DNA from: a virus
DNA: 34,657 bases
IMG/VR virus record: IMGVR_UViG_3300035034_000577
Coordinates: 1-34,657 of that record
Reading direction: 5' to 3' (one strand)
The notes under the pieces were generated by a model. The model saw only the letters and a list, made by a program, of their open reading frames with translations. It was not told where the DNA came from and did not search any database. This document shows positions 1-6,504 of this stretch, piece by piece. A program made the translations under genes and the position numbers. The stretch's first letter is position 1; each line of letters starts with the position of its first letter.

Positions 1-419
1 CCATTACTTCGCGTGACAATAAAATAGTCATACTTCCCTTGTTTTGCAAGAGCTGTCACTTCTCGCATGTTTTTAACTTTAAACGTGGTTTGTTTCTTTG
101 TTTTCGGATCATGAACATTTACGAGCAATGATTCTTCCACCGTTTTTCTAGAGCCATCGCTATCGACTTCTTCATCGTCGTCTTCATCTTCATCTTCATC
201 TTCATCTTCATCGACTTTTTTCTTATCATCGACTTTTTCATCTTCATCTTCATCGACTTTTTTCTTATCATCGACTTCATCCGACGTTTCGTCTTCTTTT
301 TCTTCTTTGTCTTTCACAAAGCCTTTTTTGGATTCTTCGACAAGGGGATTCATTACTTGTGCGAATTTGTCGCGAACTAATGTCTTGATTGTAGCTTTGG
401 TTTCATCAAGGTTACTCAT
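1..419 (-). CDS. Highly acidic protein, partial (possible prohead-core-like)
   Basis: The gene starts at the ATG at 419-417 and stays open to the window edge, so the C-terminus is missing (139 codons seen). An SD-like GGAG lies upstream. A short N-terminal helical segment (residues 1-35) is followed by a Lys/Asp/Glu tract with a duplicated block: KKKVDEDEDE occurs twice and is encoded by a 37-bp direct repeat at 199-235 and 241-277. A basic, folded-looking segment follows (FKVKNMREVTALAKQGKYDY). T4 gp67, a prohead core protein, has a similar helix-plus-acidic-tail design, but gp67 lies next to the portal gene and this gene does not, so the resemblance may be compositional only. It has its own late promoter at 454-461. 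Function is unknown. Confidence 0.75.
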   Translation of the reverse strand, partial: MSNLDETKATIKTLVRDKFAQVMNPLVEESKKGFVKDKEEKEDETSDEVDDKKKVDEDEDEKVDDKKKVDEDEDEDEDEDDDEEVDSDGSRKTVEESLLVNVHDPKTKKQTTFKVKNMREVTALAKQGKYDYFIVTRSN

Positions 420-453
420 TTTGTAGCTCCTGTCTTACTTTTTGTTTTAATTT

Positions 454-461
454 TATTTATA
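454..461 (-). promoter_or_regulatory. T4-type late promoter
   Basis: Exact TATAAATA on the minus strand, 35 bases before the start of the acidic protein gene and just after the stop of the nuclease gene. It matches the T4 late promoter -10 element read by gp55-class sigma factors; a gp55-like gene is present in this window. Confidence 0.75.
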
Positions 462-466
462 AAAAT

Positions 467-1390
467 TCAACCCCCGTTTAACACGGGTACACCTCGAAGT
501 AAATGTTCTTTATGGTTAAACATATTATCTTGGTTCTTAATATTCAATTTTCCTAGAAATTTCAACGCACTAAGGTCGCTTCTGGGTTGAATAGTGGCGT
601 TACTTAGTTGCTGTTTGATATGCCCCAACGTATATTGTTGAAGATGATTAGGCATGGCGTGTCGATCAATCATCGATTTATTGAAGGCATAACGATCTTT
701 TACATAGTCTGGAATCGCGTCTTCTTCTGTTGATTTGTTGAGATTTGTTTCCATGAGATATGTCATCTTGATAGGGTCTTCCCATGCCGCTTTCAGTACT
801 GTCTCTCGTACACGAGGGTATGCACTGGTGACATTGTCTTTTCCGCCACGTATACAACGAACAAACAAATCATAATCAACGTTTTCAGAGGTACGAAACA
901 CTTTTTGTGTTGGAGAATAAATTGACGTCTCTTCTGAGTACAACTGGGTATAGTCTGTGTCAGAAGACAGTATGATATTTTTAACACCAGATGAGTTGGC
1001 GCACCAGACACTGATAACATCATCGCCTTCACAATCATCGACTTTCAAGACAATGCCGTTTGTTTGCTCTCTGATGAACGTCGAAAATAGTCCAATCGCC
1101 TTAATAACCTCATCGAAGTATATATCCTCAGAAGACTTTGAATTGGCTTTGTATCCTTCAAACTTTTGTCGACGCCAGTTGTTGGGCGAGTCTTCGACCA
1201 CAATAATAGTGGTTGCGCCTAATAGTTTAGCTATATTAAATGCGCCTTCAATCATATGAAAAAGAATGACTTGCACTGCCATTGGGTCTTTTTGTCTCTC
1301 GGATGCAGCAGTTTGTAATTTACTATGACGAGTGATAAAACCGAAATTGTTCGCATCGATTAACATGTTTACTGTAGTTTTGTTTCTCAT
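467..1390 (-). CDS. rnh: FEN-family 5'->3' nuclease, T4 RNase H-like
   Basis: This 307-aa protein is close in length to T4 RNase H (305 aa), which removes RNA primers and flaps from lagging-strand DNA. Visible FEN/PIN metal-site motifs in order: LIDANN near the N-terminus (first Asp at residue 12), VEDSPNNWRR followed by a YKANSK segment (helical gateway region), DCEGDDVI (acidic cluster), SSDTDY, and the RGGKDNV loop. An in-frame upstream start at 1441 exists, but the ATG at 1390 is preferred: it follows GGAG with a seven-base spacer and directly follows the stop of the upstream gene, whose last codons carry that SD. It is cotranscribed with the coiled-coil gene from the promoter at 1910-1917. 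The family call is secure; the exact activity is inferred. Confidence 0.85.
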   Translation of the reverse strand: MRNKTTVNMLIDANNFGFITRHSKLQTAASERQKDPMAVQVILFHMIEGAFNIAKLLGATTIIVVEDSPNNWRRQKFEGYKANSKSSEDIYFDEVIKAIGLFSTFIREQTNGIVLKVDDCEGDDVISVWCANSSGVKNIILSSDTDYTQLYSEETSIYSPTQKVFRTSENVDYDLFVRCIRGGKDNVTSAYPRVRETVLKAAWEDPIKMTYLMETNLNKSTEEDAIPDYVKDRYAFNKSMIDRHAMPNHLQQYTLGHIKQQLSNATIQPRSDLSALKFLGKLNIKNQDNMFNHKEHLLRGVPVLNGG

Positions 1391-1394
1391 ATTG

Positions 1395-1886
1395 TTACTC
1401 CGTGAATGATTCCATGATTTGACCAAGCCCTTCGTGAACAATGGAAATCAGTGCGATCTGTATTGCAAACGCATCATTTTTCTCTACCGCTGCATCGTTT
1501 ATATACCCAAGCTCAATAAGTTTTGGCACAATAACAGGGTCATATCGAATGGTCGGAGAAATAGTTGTCAAGTCATCTTTAATAGAAATCACGACATGGG
1601 TTTCGTCTGCGATTGGAGAAAGGGCTTCTAATTTTAGTTTATCGTAGGCCACTTGTAAAGCATTGTGATCCTCAAGTAGCTTAGTATGGGATGCCTTCAC
1701 CAGTTCACATTTGGCGGTTAGTCTACTCAACTGATCATGTGAAGACTCAGCCTGAGTTTGTGTGTCAGATAACCGTTGCTCTTGTTCGTATACAATATCA
1801 ATGAGTTCTTTATTTTCAACACACAATGAGTTTCTTTCTGCTTCGAGTTGTTTAAATGCGGATGTAGCTAAAAATTTGATCACCAA
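1395..1886 (-). CDS. Hypothetical coiled-coil protein
   Basis: Unrecognised protein of about 162 aa. The N-terminal two thirds are a heptad-rich helix (KQLEAERNSLCVENKELIDI onward, through repeated Gln/Glu/Leu segments to about residue 95), predicted coiled coil. The last 65 residues look globular and contain the segment IRYDPVIVPKLIELGYINDA. No ATG is available at the 5' end: TTG at 1886 or the adjacent GTG at 1883 must start it. The GTG has better spacing from the AAGGGGGGG ribosome-binding tract. It is first in a two-gene unit with the RNase H-like gene, driven by the late promoter at 1910-1917. No function can be assigned. Confidence 0.7.
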   Translation of the reverse strand: MVIKFLATSAFKQLEAERNSLCVENKELIDIVYEQEQRLSDTQTQAESSHDQLSRLTAKCELVKASHTKLLEDHNALQVAYDKLKLEALSPIADETHVVISIKDDLTTISPTIRYDPVIVPKLIELGYINDAAVEKNDAFAIQIALISIVHEGLGQIMESFTE

Positions 1887-1909
1887 TAATCCCCCCCTTT
1901 TGATTCGAT

Positions 1910-1917
1910 TATTTATA
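1910..1917 (-). promoter_or_regulatory. T4-type late promoter
   Basis: Exact TATAAATA on the minus strand, 24 bases before the TTG/GTG start of the coiled-coil gene. It lies just downstream of the capsid gene terminator, so transcription restarts here after termination. Confidence 0.75.
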
Positions 1918-1938
1918 TCATATCATACTTCCACAAAC

Positions 1939-1967
1939 AAAAAACCCCTCACGTGGAGGGGTTTTTT
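1939..1967 (-). terminator. Rho-independent terminator after major capsid gene
   Basis: A 12-bp perfect stem with a 5-base loop. The GC core is CCCCTC/GAGGGG, flanked by A6 and T6. On the minus strand the stem is followed by a U-rich tail. It starts 17 bases after the capsid stop codon. The A/T flanks are symmetric, so it could also work in the other direction. Confidence 0.85.
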
Positions 1968-1983
1968 GTTTTAATCGAACCGC

Positions 1984-3237
1984 TTAAACAGCGGGTGGAT
2001 CATTTTGGAAACCCAGTTCAAGGTTTGCAATGGTAGATCGTGCGTAGAAGTCAGGGCTATCACCCAGCGACGTAGCAGTATCGGTGAAGCTGTGCAGCGC
2101 ATATCGAGTGCGCAACATGATACGGTGATCACCAGTTTCTGGGTTACGAACAACACCAGAAGACGCCAGTGGGATGTAAGGCATGTAAACCAGACCAGTA
2201 TCAACTTCACTACCTTTCAGACCCATCAGAATGGTGTCAGTTTCGGCATAAGGATCAACATAGACCTTGATCAGACCGCCGAAAGTACCAACAAACAGGC
2301 TGGTAGAAATTCGCAGATCACCAGTGCCAGCCGGAACAAAAGAACCATTTGATGCATTCTTCAGTGCAGTAAACACACGCTGAGAAACAACCATCCACGT
2401 AGCACCGGCTCGTTTGGTCTTCATCGCAATCTGTGCAGACAGGTTGTCAGCATGGATCGACAGCGCCGCCAGTTTTTCGCCAGCATATCGACCATCAATA
2501 TTTGCGAAATCCTGACTTTCAATCGTACCAGCCAGATCATTCATAGTGAAAATCAGTTCGCGGTCAAGTTCGCGCAGCAGCTGGTCGCCCAGAGTCTGGT
2601 TAACTTCAGTTTCAATGTCCAAACCGTCCATTGCTTGCAGATCGTCAGCAGACTCAAGTGAGTAAGAAGCACTCAACTTTCGGCTCATGGTGGTTGTGGC
2701 TTGAGTCACAACTTCCAAGTCCATCGGCTTACCACGGTTGCCTTCCAAGTATACAGTCTGCTGGAAGGGGTCAAGCATATCAACTTCGTCGTATGCGCCG
2801 CCCAGTGCCAGTTTAGAGTACTTGTCAAACACAGCCATACCAGATGCTTCAGTGCCAGCATCAATCGTATTGGGATCAACAGAACCGGCAGTAGGCAATG
2901 TATCTTGGCTGTAACGTGCACGAAGTGTTCGCGCAATACCGCGTGGGCTGTTAATCGGCTGAACACCAACCAGTTCCATTGCCAACAGAGCTGGCATCAC
3001 ACGTCGAACCAATGGCATAAACAGCATGTCATAGCGAGAAATGTTGGAGGTTACCGTTGAACCGGGAGCAGTTGATTCAACAAGGACTTCGTTGTTTTCA
3101 TCAGCTTTACCAACCACAGCCATATTTTCGCTGTGAGCAGTTTCCATCAGTCGGGTCATCATTCGGGTTTGCTTGTCATCGAGACCTTCCAAAAGGCCAT
3201 CTCGATACTCGCCCCAGTTTTTGTATTCTTGTGTCAT
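1984..3237 (-). CDS. 23: Major capsid protein, T4 gp23-like
   Basis: This 417-aa protein forms the icosahedral shell. It matches gp23 in several places: the LLRELDREL segment near residue 220, GRYAGEKLAAL (gp23 has a similar RWAGESFKAL), the central Trp/Ser-Arg-Val block, GLIKVYVDPYAETD (gp23 VYIDQYAKQD), DTGLVYMPYIPL, and a TRYAL segment near the C-terminus. LVE at residues 52-54 followed by Ser fits the gp21 cleavage consensus (Leu/Ile-x-Glu), suggesting removal of about 54 N-terminal residues on maturation; this is an inference. The start ATG follows CAGGAG. It has its own promoter (3268-3275) and terminator (1939-1967), fitting very high late expression. It lies directly after the scaffold gene, as in T4. 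Confidence 0.95.
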   Translation of the reverse strand: MTQEYKNWGEYRDGLLEGLDDKQTRMMTRLMETAHSENMAVVGKADENNEVLVESTAPGSTVTSNISRYDMLFMPLVRRVMPALLAMELVGVQPINSPRGIARTLRARYSQDTLPTAGSVDPNTIDAGTEASGMAVFDKYSKLALGGAYDEVDMLDPFQQTVYLEGNRGKPMDLEVVTQATTTMSRKLSASYSLESADDLQAMDGLDIETEVNQTLGDQLLRELDRELIFTMNDLAGTIESQDFANIDGRYAGEKLAALSIHADNLSAQIAMKTKRAGATWMVVSQRVFTALKNASNGSFVPAGTGDLRISTSLFVGTFGGLIKVYVDPYAETDTILMGLKGSEVDTGLVYMPYIPLASSGVVRNPETGDHRIMLRTRYALHSFTDTATSLGDSPDFYARSTIANLELGFQNDPPAV

Positions 3238-3267
3238 TTTCTAACTCCTGAATTTTATTCTTATTTT

Positions 3268-3275
3268 TATTTATT
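3268..3275 (-). promoter_or_regulatory. Late promoter variant before capsid gene
   Basis: AATAAATA on the minus strand, one mismatch from TATAAATA, 31 bases before the capsid ATG and in the short gap after the scaffold gene. The position supports it; the mismatch lowers confidence. Confidence 0.5.
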
Positions 3276-3299
3276 CAAATGATTTATTTTGTTTCAAAC

Positions 3300-4115
3300 T
3301 TAACTTACGGTTTTCTTTGCAAACTGGGTAGACTTATTCAGTTTTTCGTAAATACGCTTCATACGGATGTCTACGTCTTTGTCTGTTTCAGTCTCTTCAA
3401 TAACAACTACGGGGGTTGACGTTTTGTTTTCGTTCAACTGTTTATCGTCTTCATCAACGATACCAAGATTAGCTTCGGTCAACAGAGGTAGAACGCGTTC
3501 AAATTTTTCATCAAGTCGATCAAAAGGCGTATCTTCAAGGATATTCATCGCAACAGTTTTCTTCTTACCAGTCAGCGACTCAGTCAATTCTTCGATTTTC
3601 GCAGCCTTATGCAAGCTTTCCAATTCTGCTTTTGCTTCAGCCAGTTCTTTCAGTGTATCCACATCGGCTCCGCCAAACAAAACGGCATAACCTTCGCCGA
3701 AAGATTCGATCAGCTTCTGAACAAAGGCATACTTTCGAGCAACTTCAATCTCGTCTTTCATCTCGGAAACGATTTCATCAACCGTTTCGCTAATGAGAGC
3801 CGCCGCTTCGGTACGCTGATTTTCTGCATACTCTTCCTTGAAAGTTTCCAGTTCCGACTCGTATCGAACTTCTTGAGTACGAGATTCAACCAGTTCCGCT
3901 TGGATTTCGTTTGTAATTTCTTCAATCGCTTCATCGATTGCTTGTGCAGTCGCTTCGCGCAATGTCTGAGTGGCTTCTTCAAGCTTTTGGGTATACTCTT
4001 CTTCCAGAGTAATAGTTTGAGCTGCGATAGATGCATCGAATGCTTCCTGAAGGACAACTTTGGTCTCTTCATTCAGCAATTCGCTATCCATCAGCGATTT
4101 AATTTCTTTTGACAT
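3300..4115 (-). CDS. 22: Prohead core scaffold protein, T4 gp22-like
   Basis: This 271-aa protein is dominated by Glu-rich helices and sits between protease and capsid genes, the gp22 position in T4. Residues 3-30 (KEIKSLMDSELLNEETKVVL and onward) resemble the start of gp22 family scaffolds. Long helices run to about residue 200; a hydrophobic helix with an FGEGYAVLFGG segment lies near residue 150. Many x-x-Glu sites would allow the prohead protease to degrade it, as happens to gp22. A TTG 15 bases further upstream is in frame, but ATG at 4115 is preferred because CAGGAG stands at the right spacing. In the T4 model the core assembles on the portal, guides the shell and is then cleaved. Confidence 0.88.
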   Translation of the reverse strand: MSKEIKSLMDSELLNEETKVVLQEAFDASIAAQTITLEEEYTQKLEEATQTLREATAQAIDEAIEEITNEIQAELVESRTQEVRYESELETFKEEYAENQRTEAAALISETVDEIVSEMKDEIEVARKYAFVQKLIESFGEGYAVLFGGADVDTLKELAEAKAELESLHKAAKIEELTESLTGKKKTVAMNILEDTPFDRLDEKFERVLPLLTEANLGIVDEDDKQLNENKTSTPVVVIEETETDKDVDIRMKRIYEKLNKSTQFAKKTVS

Positions 4116-4143
4116 TTTCGTCTCCTGCAATGAGTATTTGTTT

Positions 4144-4151
4144 TATTTATG
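4144..4151 (-). promoter_or_regulatory. Late promoter variant before scaffold gene
   Basis: CATAAATA on the minus strand, one mismatch from the consensus, 29 bases before the scaffold ATG and immediately after the protease gene. Confidence 0.45.
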
Positions 4152-4153
4152 AT

Positions 4154-4783
4154 TTATTTAGATAATCGCGAAATAAACTTTCGCAATTCAATCTGAAGGT
4201 ATTTCTGAGCTAATGAGTCATGAACAGCAGCTTCAGCCAAATCGGTTATAATTGAACCGTTTTTCCCCATCTGAAGTTGTTCTTCAATTGTTTCTGGATA
4301 CGCCAATCGACATGACGGGGTTGCCACTGCATCAATTGTTTTCAATTTAAAGTTTTTCACCGCACCAGTGGTTTTATTAAGTTCACCAGCTGCGCGACTA
4401 GACATCCCTACTCGCACGTTATCCAGAATCAGTCCACGCAGAATCTGTCCCATTGGATGATTCTCAAGAACCTCTACTTTACCGATTGCTTTGTTACCAT
4501 CCATATAGAGTTCTACGATCTTATGTGAGACATTTTTTAGTGATATATCAAGTGTATGTGGATGATCAAGTTCACCAAGGACAGACCCTAGTTTTGCTTG
4601 TTCATTCAACATACCTACTTCGCGGGTCATTTCCGCGACATCATATGTTCGTCCATTTCGATTTTTCGCGACAGCTTCCATCAAGACGCCCTTCATATAG
4701 AGCTTCTTTTTCTTGGTGCCATCAACACCAGCTTCTTCCAAAATCTCAGAACTTATGTCAAAATTTTCTTCAATAAGAATCAT
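4154..4783 (-). CDS. 21: Prohead core protease, T4 gp21-like (family U9/S78)
   Basis: A 209-aa serine protease of the phage maturation type, close to the length of T4 gp21 (212 aa). Catalytic residues are visible in conserved context: His74 in GELDHPHT, Ser128 in GMSSRAAGEL, and a probable third member Asp151 in KTIDAVATPSC. The LYMKGVLMEA and NRNGRTY segments near residues 28-47 are typical of the N-terminal beta strands. It would cleave scaffold and capsid precursors inside the prohead. The gene is followed by scaffold and capsid genes exactly as in T4, but is separated from the portal gene by two genes that are not recognisable gp67/gp68. The SD is weak (GCGAAG) and the start ATG is at 4783. 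Confidence 0.93.
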   Translation of the reverse strand: MILIEENFDISSEILEEAGVDGTKKKKLYMKGVLMEAVAKNRNGRTYDVAEMTREVGMLNEQAKLGSVLGELDHPHTLDISLKNVSHKIVELYMDGNKAIGKVEVLENHPMGQILRGLILDNVRVGMSSRAAGELNKTTGAVKNFKLKTIDAVATPSCRLAYPETIEEQLQMGKNGSIITDLAEAAVHDSLAQKYLQIELRKFISRLSK

Positions 4784-4806
4784 ATCAATAACTTCGCTTT
4801 TTATTT

Positions 4807-4814
4807 TATTTATT
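4807..4814 (-). promoter_or_regulatory. Late promoter variant before protease gene
   Basis: AATAAATA on the minus strand (one mismatch), 24 bases before the protease ATG. Confidence 0.45.
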
Positions 4815-4841
4815 GCAATATCAAGTTCCGGCGTTGACCGA

Positions 4842-4861
4842 CTGGGATAATATTATCCCAG
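4842..4861. repeat. Perfect 20-bp palindrome (hairpin) after hydrophobic gene
   Basis: The left arm CTGGGATAAT is followed directly by its exact reverse complement ATTATCCCAG. It begins 5 bases after the stop of the minus-strand gene ending at 4867. The T-rich tail (TTTTATTATT) is on the plus-strand side, so as an intrinsic terminator it points against the local genes. For minus-strand transcripts it could be an RNA-end or processing hairpin. Confidence 0.6.
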
Positions 4862-4866
4862 TTTTA

Positions 4867-5481
4867 TTATTTGATGTTCGCAACCATCCCAGATTCCAGC
4901 TTAGCCAATTCTTTTTCAATGCTCGTTAAGCGACCTTCTTCGGCAGCATCCAACATCACTTCAAATCGACCCATAGTACGGGGATTGACGTTTGCCAAGA
5001 CGGATTTGTTAGTTGGGTCAATCAAAAACGCATTAAAGGCAGCAGCAGCTTGTTGTTGTTTTTGAGTCAACATTTTGAGTGCACGAGAGTTTCTGGATAA
5101 TAGTTCATCTCTGGATGCTTCCGGTGCGGATATAATTTTCTTAAGGATATCATCTCTCTTATCAGTCGAATCTTTGAGAGCTGAGTGAAGTTTTGACAGT
5201 TGTCGTTTTTCAACCCCAGCCTTTGCTAATGTTGCTAAAATTTCAGTTGCGAGCAAACTTCCAGCACCAACCATAACCGCGACCTTAGCAGAGCCAGTCA
5301 TAGCACTCGCAATAGTAGCAGTCATCGCAATGGGAAGACCCAAGAATCGAACTACAGTTTTAGTGAAGTCGCCCATTGCAGACTCATTCAACGCATCTTC
5401 ATCGAGGGTGTTGGTGGCTCCGGGTGCTAACCGTTCCGCGAACTCTTTTCGAACAAGCACATCAATTTCAGTTTTATTCAT
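4867..5481 (-). CDS. Hypothetical protein with hydrophobic centre
   Basis: An unrecognised 204-aa protein (208 aa if the in-frame ATG at 5493 is used). The ATG at 5481 has a GGAT-type SD upstream, while the 5493 start has none visible. Residues about 42-85 form a small-residue-rich hydrophobic stretch (LPIAMTATIASAMTGSAKV, then VMVGAGSLLATEILATLA), long enough for one hairpin or two membrane-like helices. The C-terminal half is helical and charged, with KMLTQKQQQAAAAFNAFLID and a terminal coiled-coil-like helix. It lies between the copper-monooxygenase-like gene and the protease, where T4 carries gp67 and gp68, so a head-core role is possible. The hydrophobic centre instead suggests a membrane-interacting protein. 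Confidence 0.75.
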   Translation of the reverse strand: MNKTEIDVLVRKEFAERLAPGATNTLDEDALNESAMGDFTKTVVRFLGLPIAMTATIASAMTGSAKVAVMVGAGSLLATEILATLAKAGVEKRQLSKLHSALKDSTDKRDDILKKIISAPEASRDELLSRNSRALKMLTQKQQQAAAAFNAFLIDPTNKSVLANVNPRTMGRFEVMLDAAEEGRLTSIEKELAKLESGMVANIK

Positions 5482-5515
5482 AATACAATCCATTATTTTG
5501 ATATCAAGATACGTT

Positions 5516-5523
5516 TATTTATC
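5516..5523 (-). promoter_or_regulatory. Late promoter variant
   Basis: GATAAATA on the minus strand (one mismatch) in the short gap between the monooxygenase-like gene and the hydrophobic gene, 23-35 bases before the candidate starts. Confidence 0.4.
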
Positions 5524-5535
5524 CCAAACGGTAAA

Positions 5536-6489
5536 TCAATTTAAATTGTGATAAGAGAAATATCCAATGAACATCTCGTCCCAACTTTGTAGTCCTCCGG
5601 TTGACATTACCGTTGGGTCTGGATTACCCAGATTATATTCGGAGTTATCAAACAACCCCTCTACGATTACCCGAGAACCAGCTGGGATCAACATGGGTTC
5701 GTCCGCTCGATACGTTGGTTGCCATGCAAAATTATAATCCGGAACATTGATAATCTGTTCTTGAGTGCCATCAGGATATATCACCCGAGCTGCCATTGAT
5801 TTCCCTCGATAATGCATATGAGCACGAAAGCCGTATAGCATAATAGCTTCGTCAAACACATGCGTTGCAGCGGATTCATACTCCATTGCACCAGCCGGTA
5901 TTGAAATTTGACTCATTGGCGTCGATACGGAGTACGTATGATATTCATATTTGGGTGGAGTCTGTTCATCTGCGAACCATAAACCAACGCGTGTACTGTC
6001 AGTCGTTTCTTGACCAAATGAGGTATAGTGGATACTCATTCGCAACGCTGAACCGTTTGGAACATAAATGCCGGTATTATCTGGAAACTCGGTTGCATAC
6101 TCCTTACCCGGAGCATACCCCTCCAAAAACTCACGGCGCGGATCATTAACGGTTTCATCCAACATACCCTCACCCGCATCTGGTGTGTCCGCAACTACAT
6201 ACGAAAGTAAATGGTGGAGAACACGTTTATCGCCGGGGATAAACTGAACTGCTTGAATCCATTTGTCTTCGCCGAATTCAAGTGGAATAACCGAGTCGAT
6301 ATAATCGATAACACCCGTAGCGGGTACATTGAAGCTTGGGACGTCCACGATTACGTCCGGAGAAGTTCCGTTATAAAACCACTCATTGGTGATTGCATCA
6401 ACTTCTGTTAGTGGGTCGGTCTGAGCACTAGAATAAAAAGCGGCAACCGCCATTAAACATCCGATGATACCTATAATAATCTTCTTCAT
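5536..6489 (-). CDS. Exported type II copper, ascorbate-dependent monooxygenase-like protein (PHM/DBM fold)
   Basis: A 317-aa protein. Residues 1-22 are a Sec signal peptide (MKK, hydrophobic core, likely cut after Ala22 in SSA-Q), so the product should act in the periplasm or outside. The rest fits the two jelly-roll domains of peptidylglycine hydroxylating monooxygenase. Candidate CuH ligands are His92-His93 (RVLHHLLSYV) and His154 (MSIHYT). Candidate CuM ligands are His224 and His226 (FRAHMHYRGKSM) and Met306 (WDEMFIGYF). The spacings of 61, 70 and 80 residues compare with 64, 70 and 70 in rat PHM. Segments such as YNFAWQPTYR, GLFDNSEYNLGNPDPT and EDKWIQAVQF match the Cu2-monooxygenase regions of bacterial multidomain proteins, but the cytochrome or thioredoxin-like parts are absent. 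The only Cys is in the signal peptide, so the disulfides of animal PHM are missing. The gene begins 15 bases after the portal stop with SD AAGGA, hence portal-coupled late expression. Family assignment is strong; the substrate and any virion role are unknown. Confidence 0.85.
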   Translation of the reverse strand: MKKIIIGIIGCLMAVAAFYSSAQTDPLTEVDAITNEWFYNGTSPDVIVDVPSFNVPATGVIDYIDSVIPLEFGEDKWIQAVQFIPGDKRVLHHLLSYVVADTPDAGEGMLDETVNDPRREFLEGYAPGKEYATEFPDNTGIYVPNGSALRMSIHYTSFGQETTDSTRVGLWFADEQTPPKYEYHTYSVSTPMSQISIPAGAMEYESAATHVFDEAIMLYGFRAHMHYRGKSMAARVIYPDGTQEQIINVPDYNFAWQPTYRADEPMLIPAGSRVIVEGLFDNSEYNLGNPDPTVMSTGGLQSWDEMFIGYFSYHNLN

Positions 6490-6504
6490 ATTTGTTTCCT
6501 TAGT

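Noticed and set aside
957-1259. 100-aa plus-strand ORF opposite the RNase H-like gene
   Set aside because: No ribosome-binding site or recognisable domain; antisense to a conserved nuclease with visible motifs.
3609-4112. 167-aa plus-strand ORF opposite the scaffold gene
   Set aside because: It is antisense to a well-supported gp22-like gene, with Phe/Cys-rich composition typical of the reverse complement of Glu/Lys helices and no ribosome-binding site.
6424-6489. Lipobox (IIGC) in the signal peptide of the monooxygenase-like protein
   Set aside because: The hydrophobic stretch before the Cys is only about seven residues, and a standard cleavage site (SSA before Gln) follows. A lipoprotein is less likely but not excluded.
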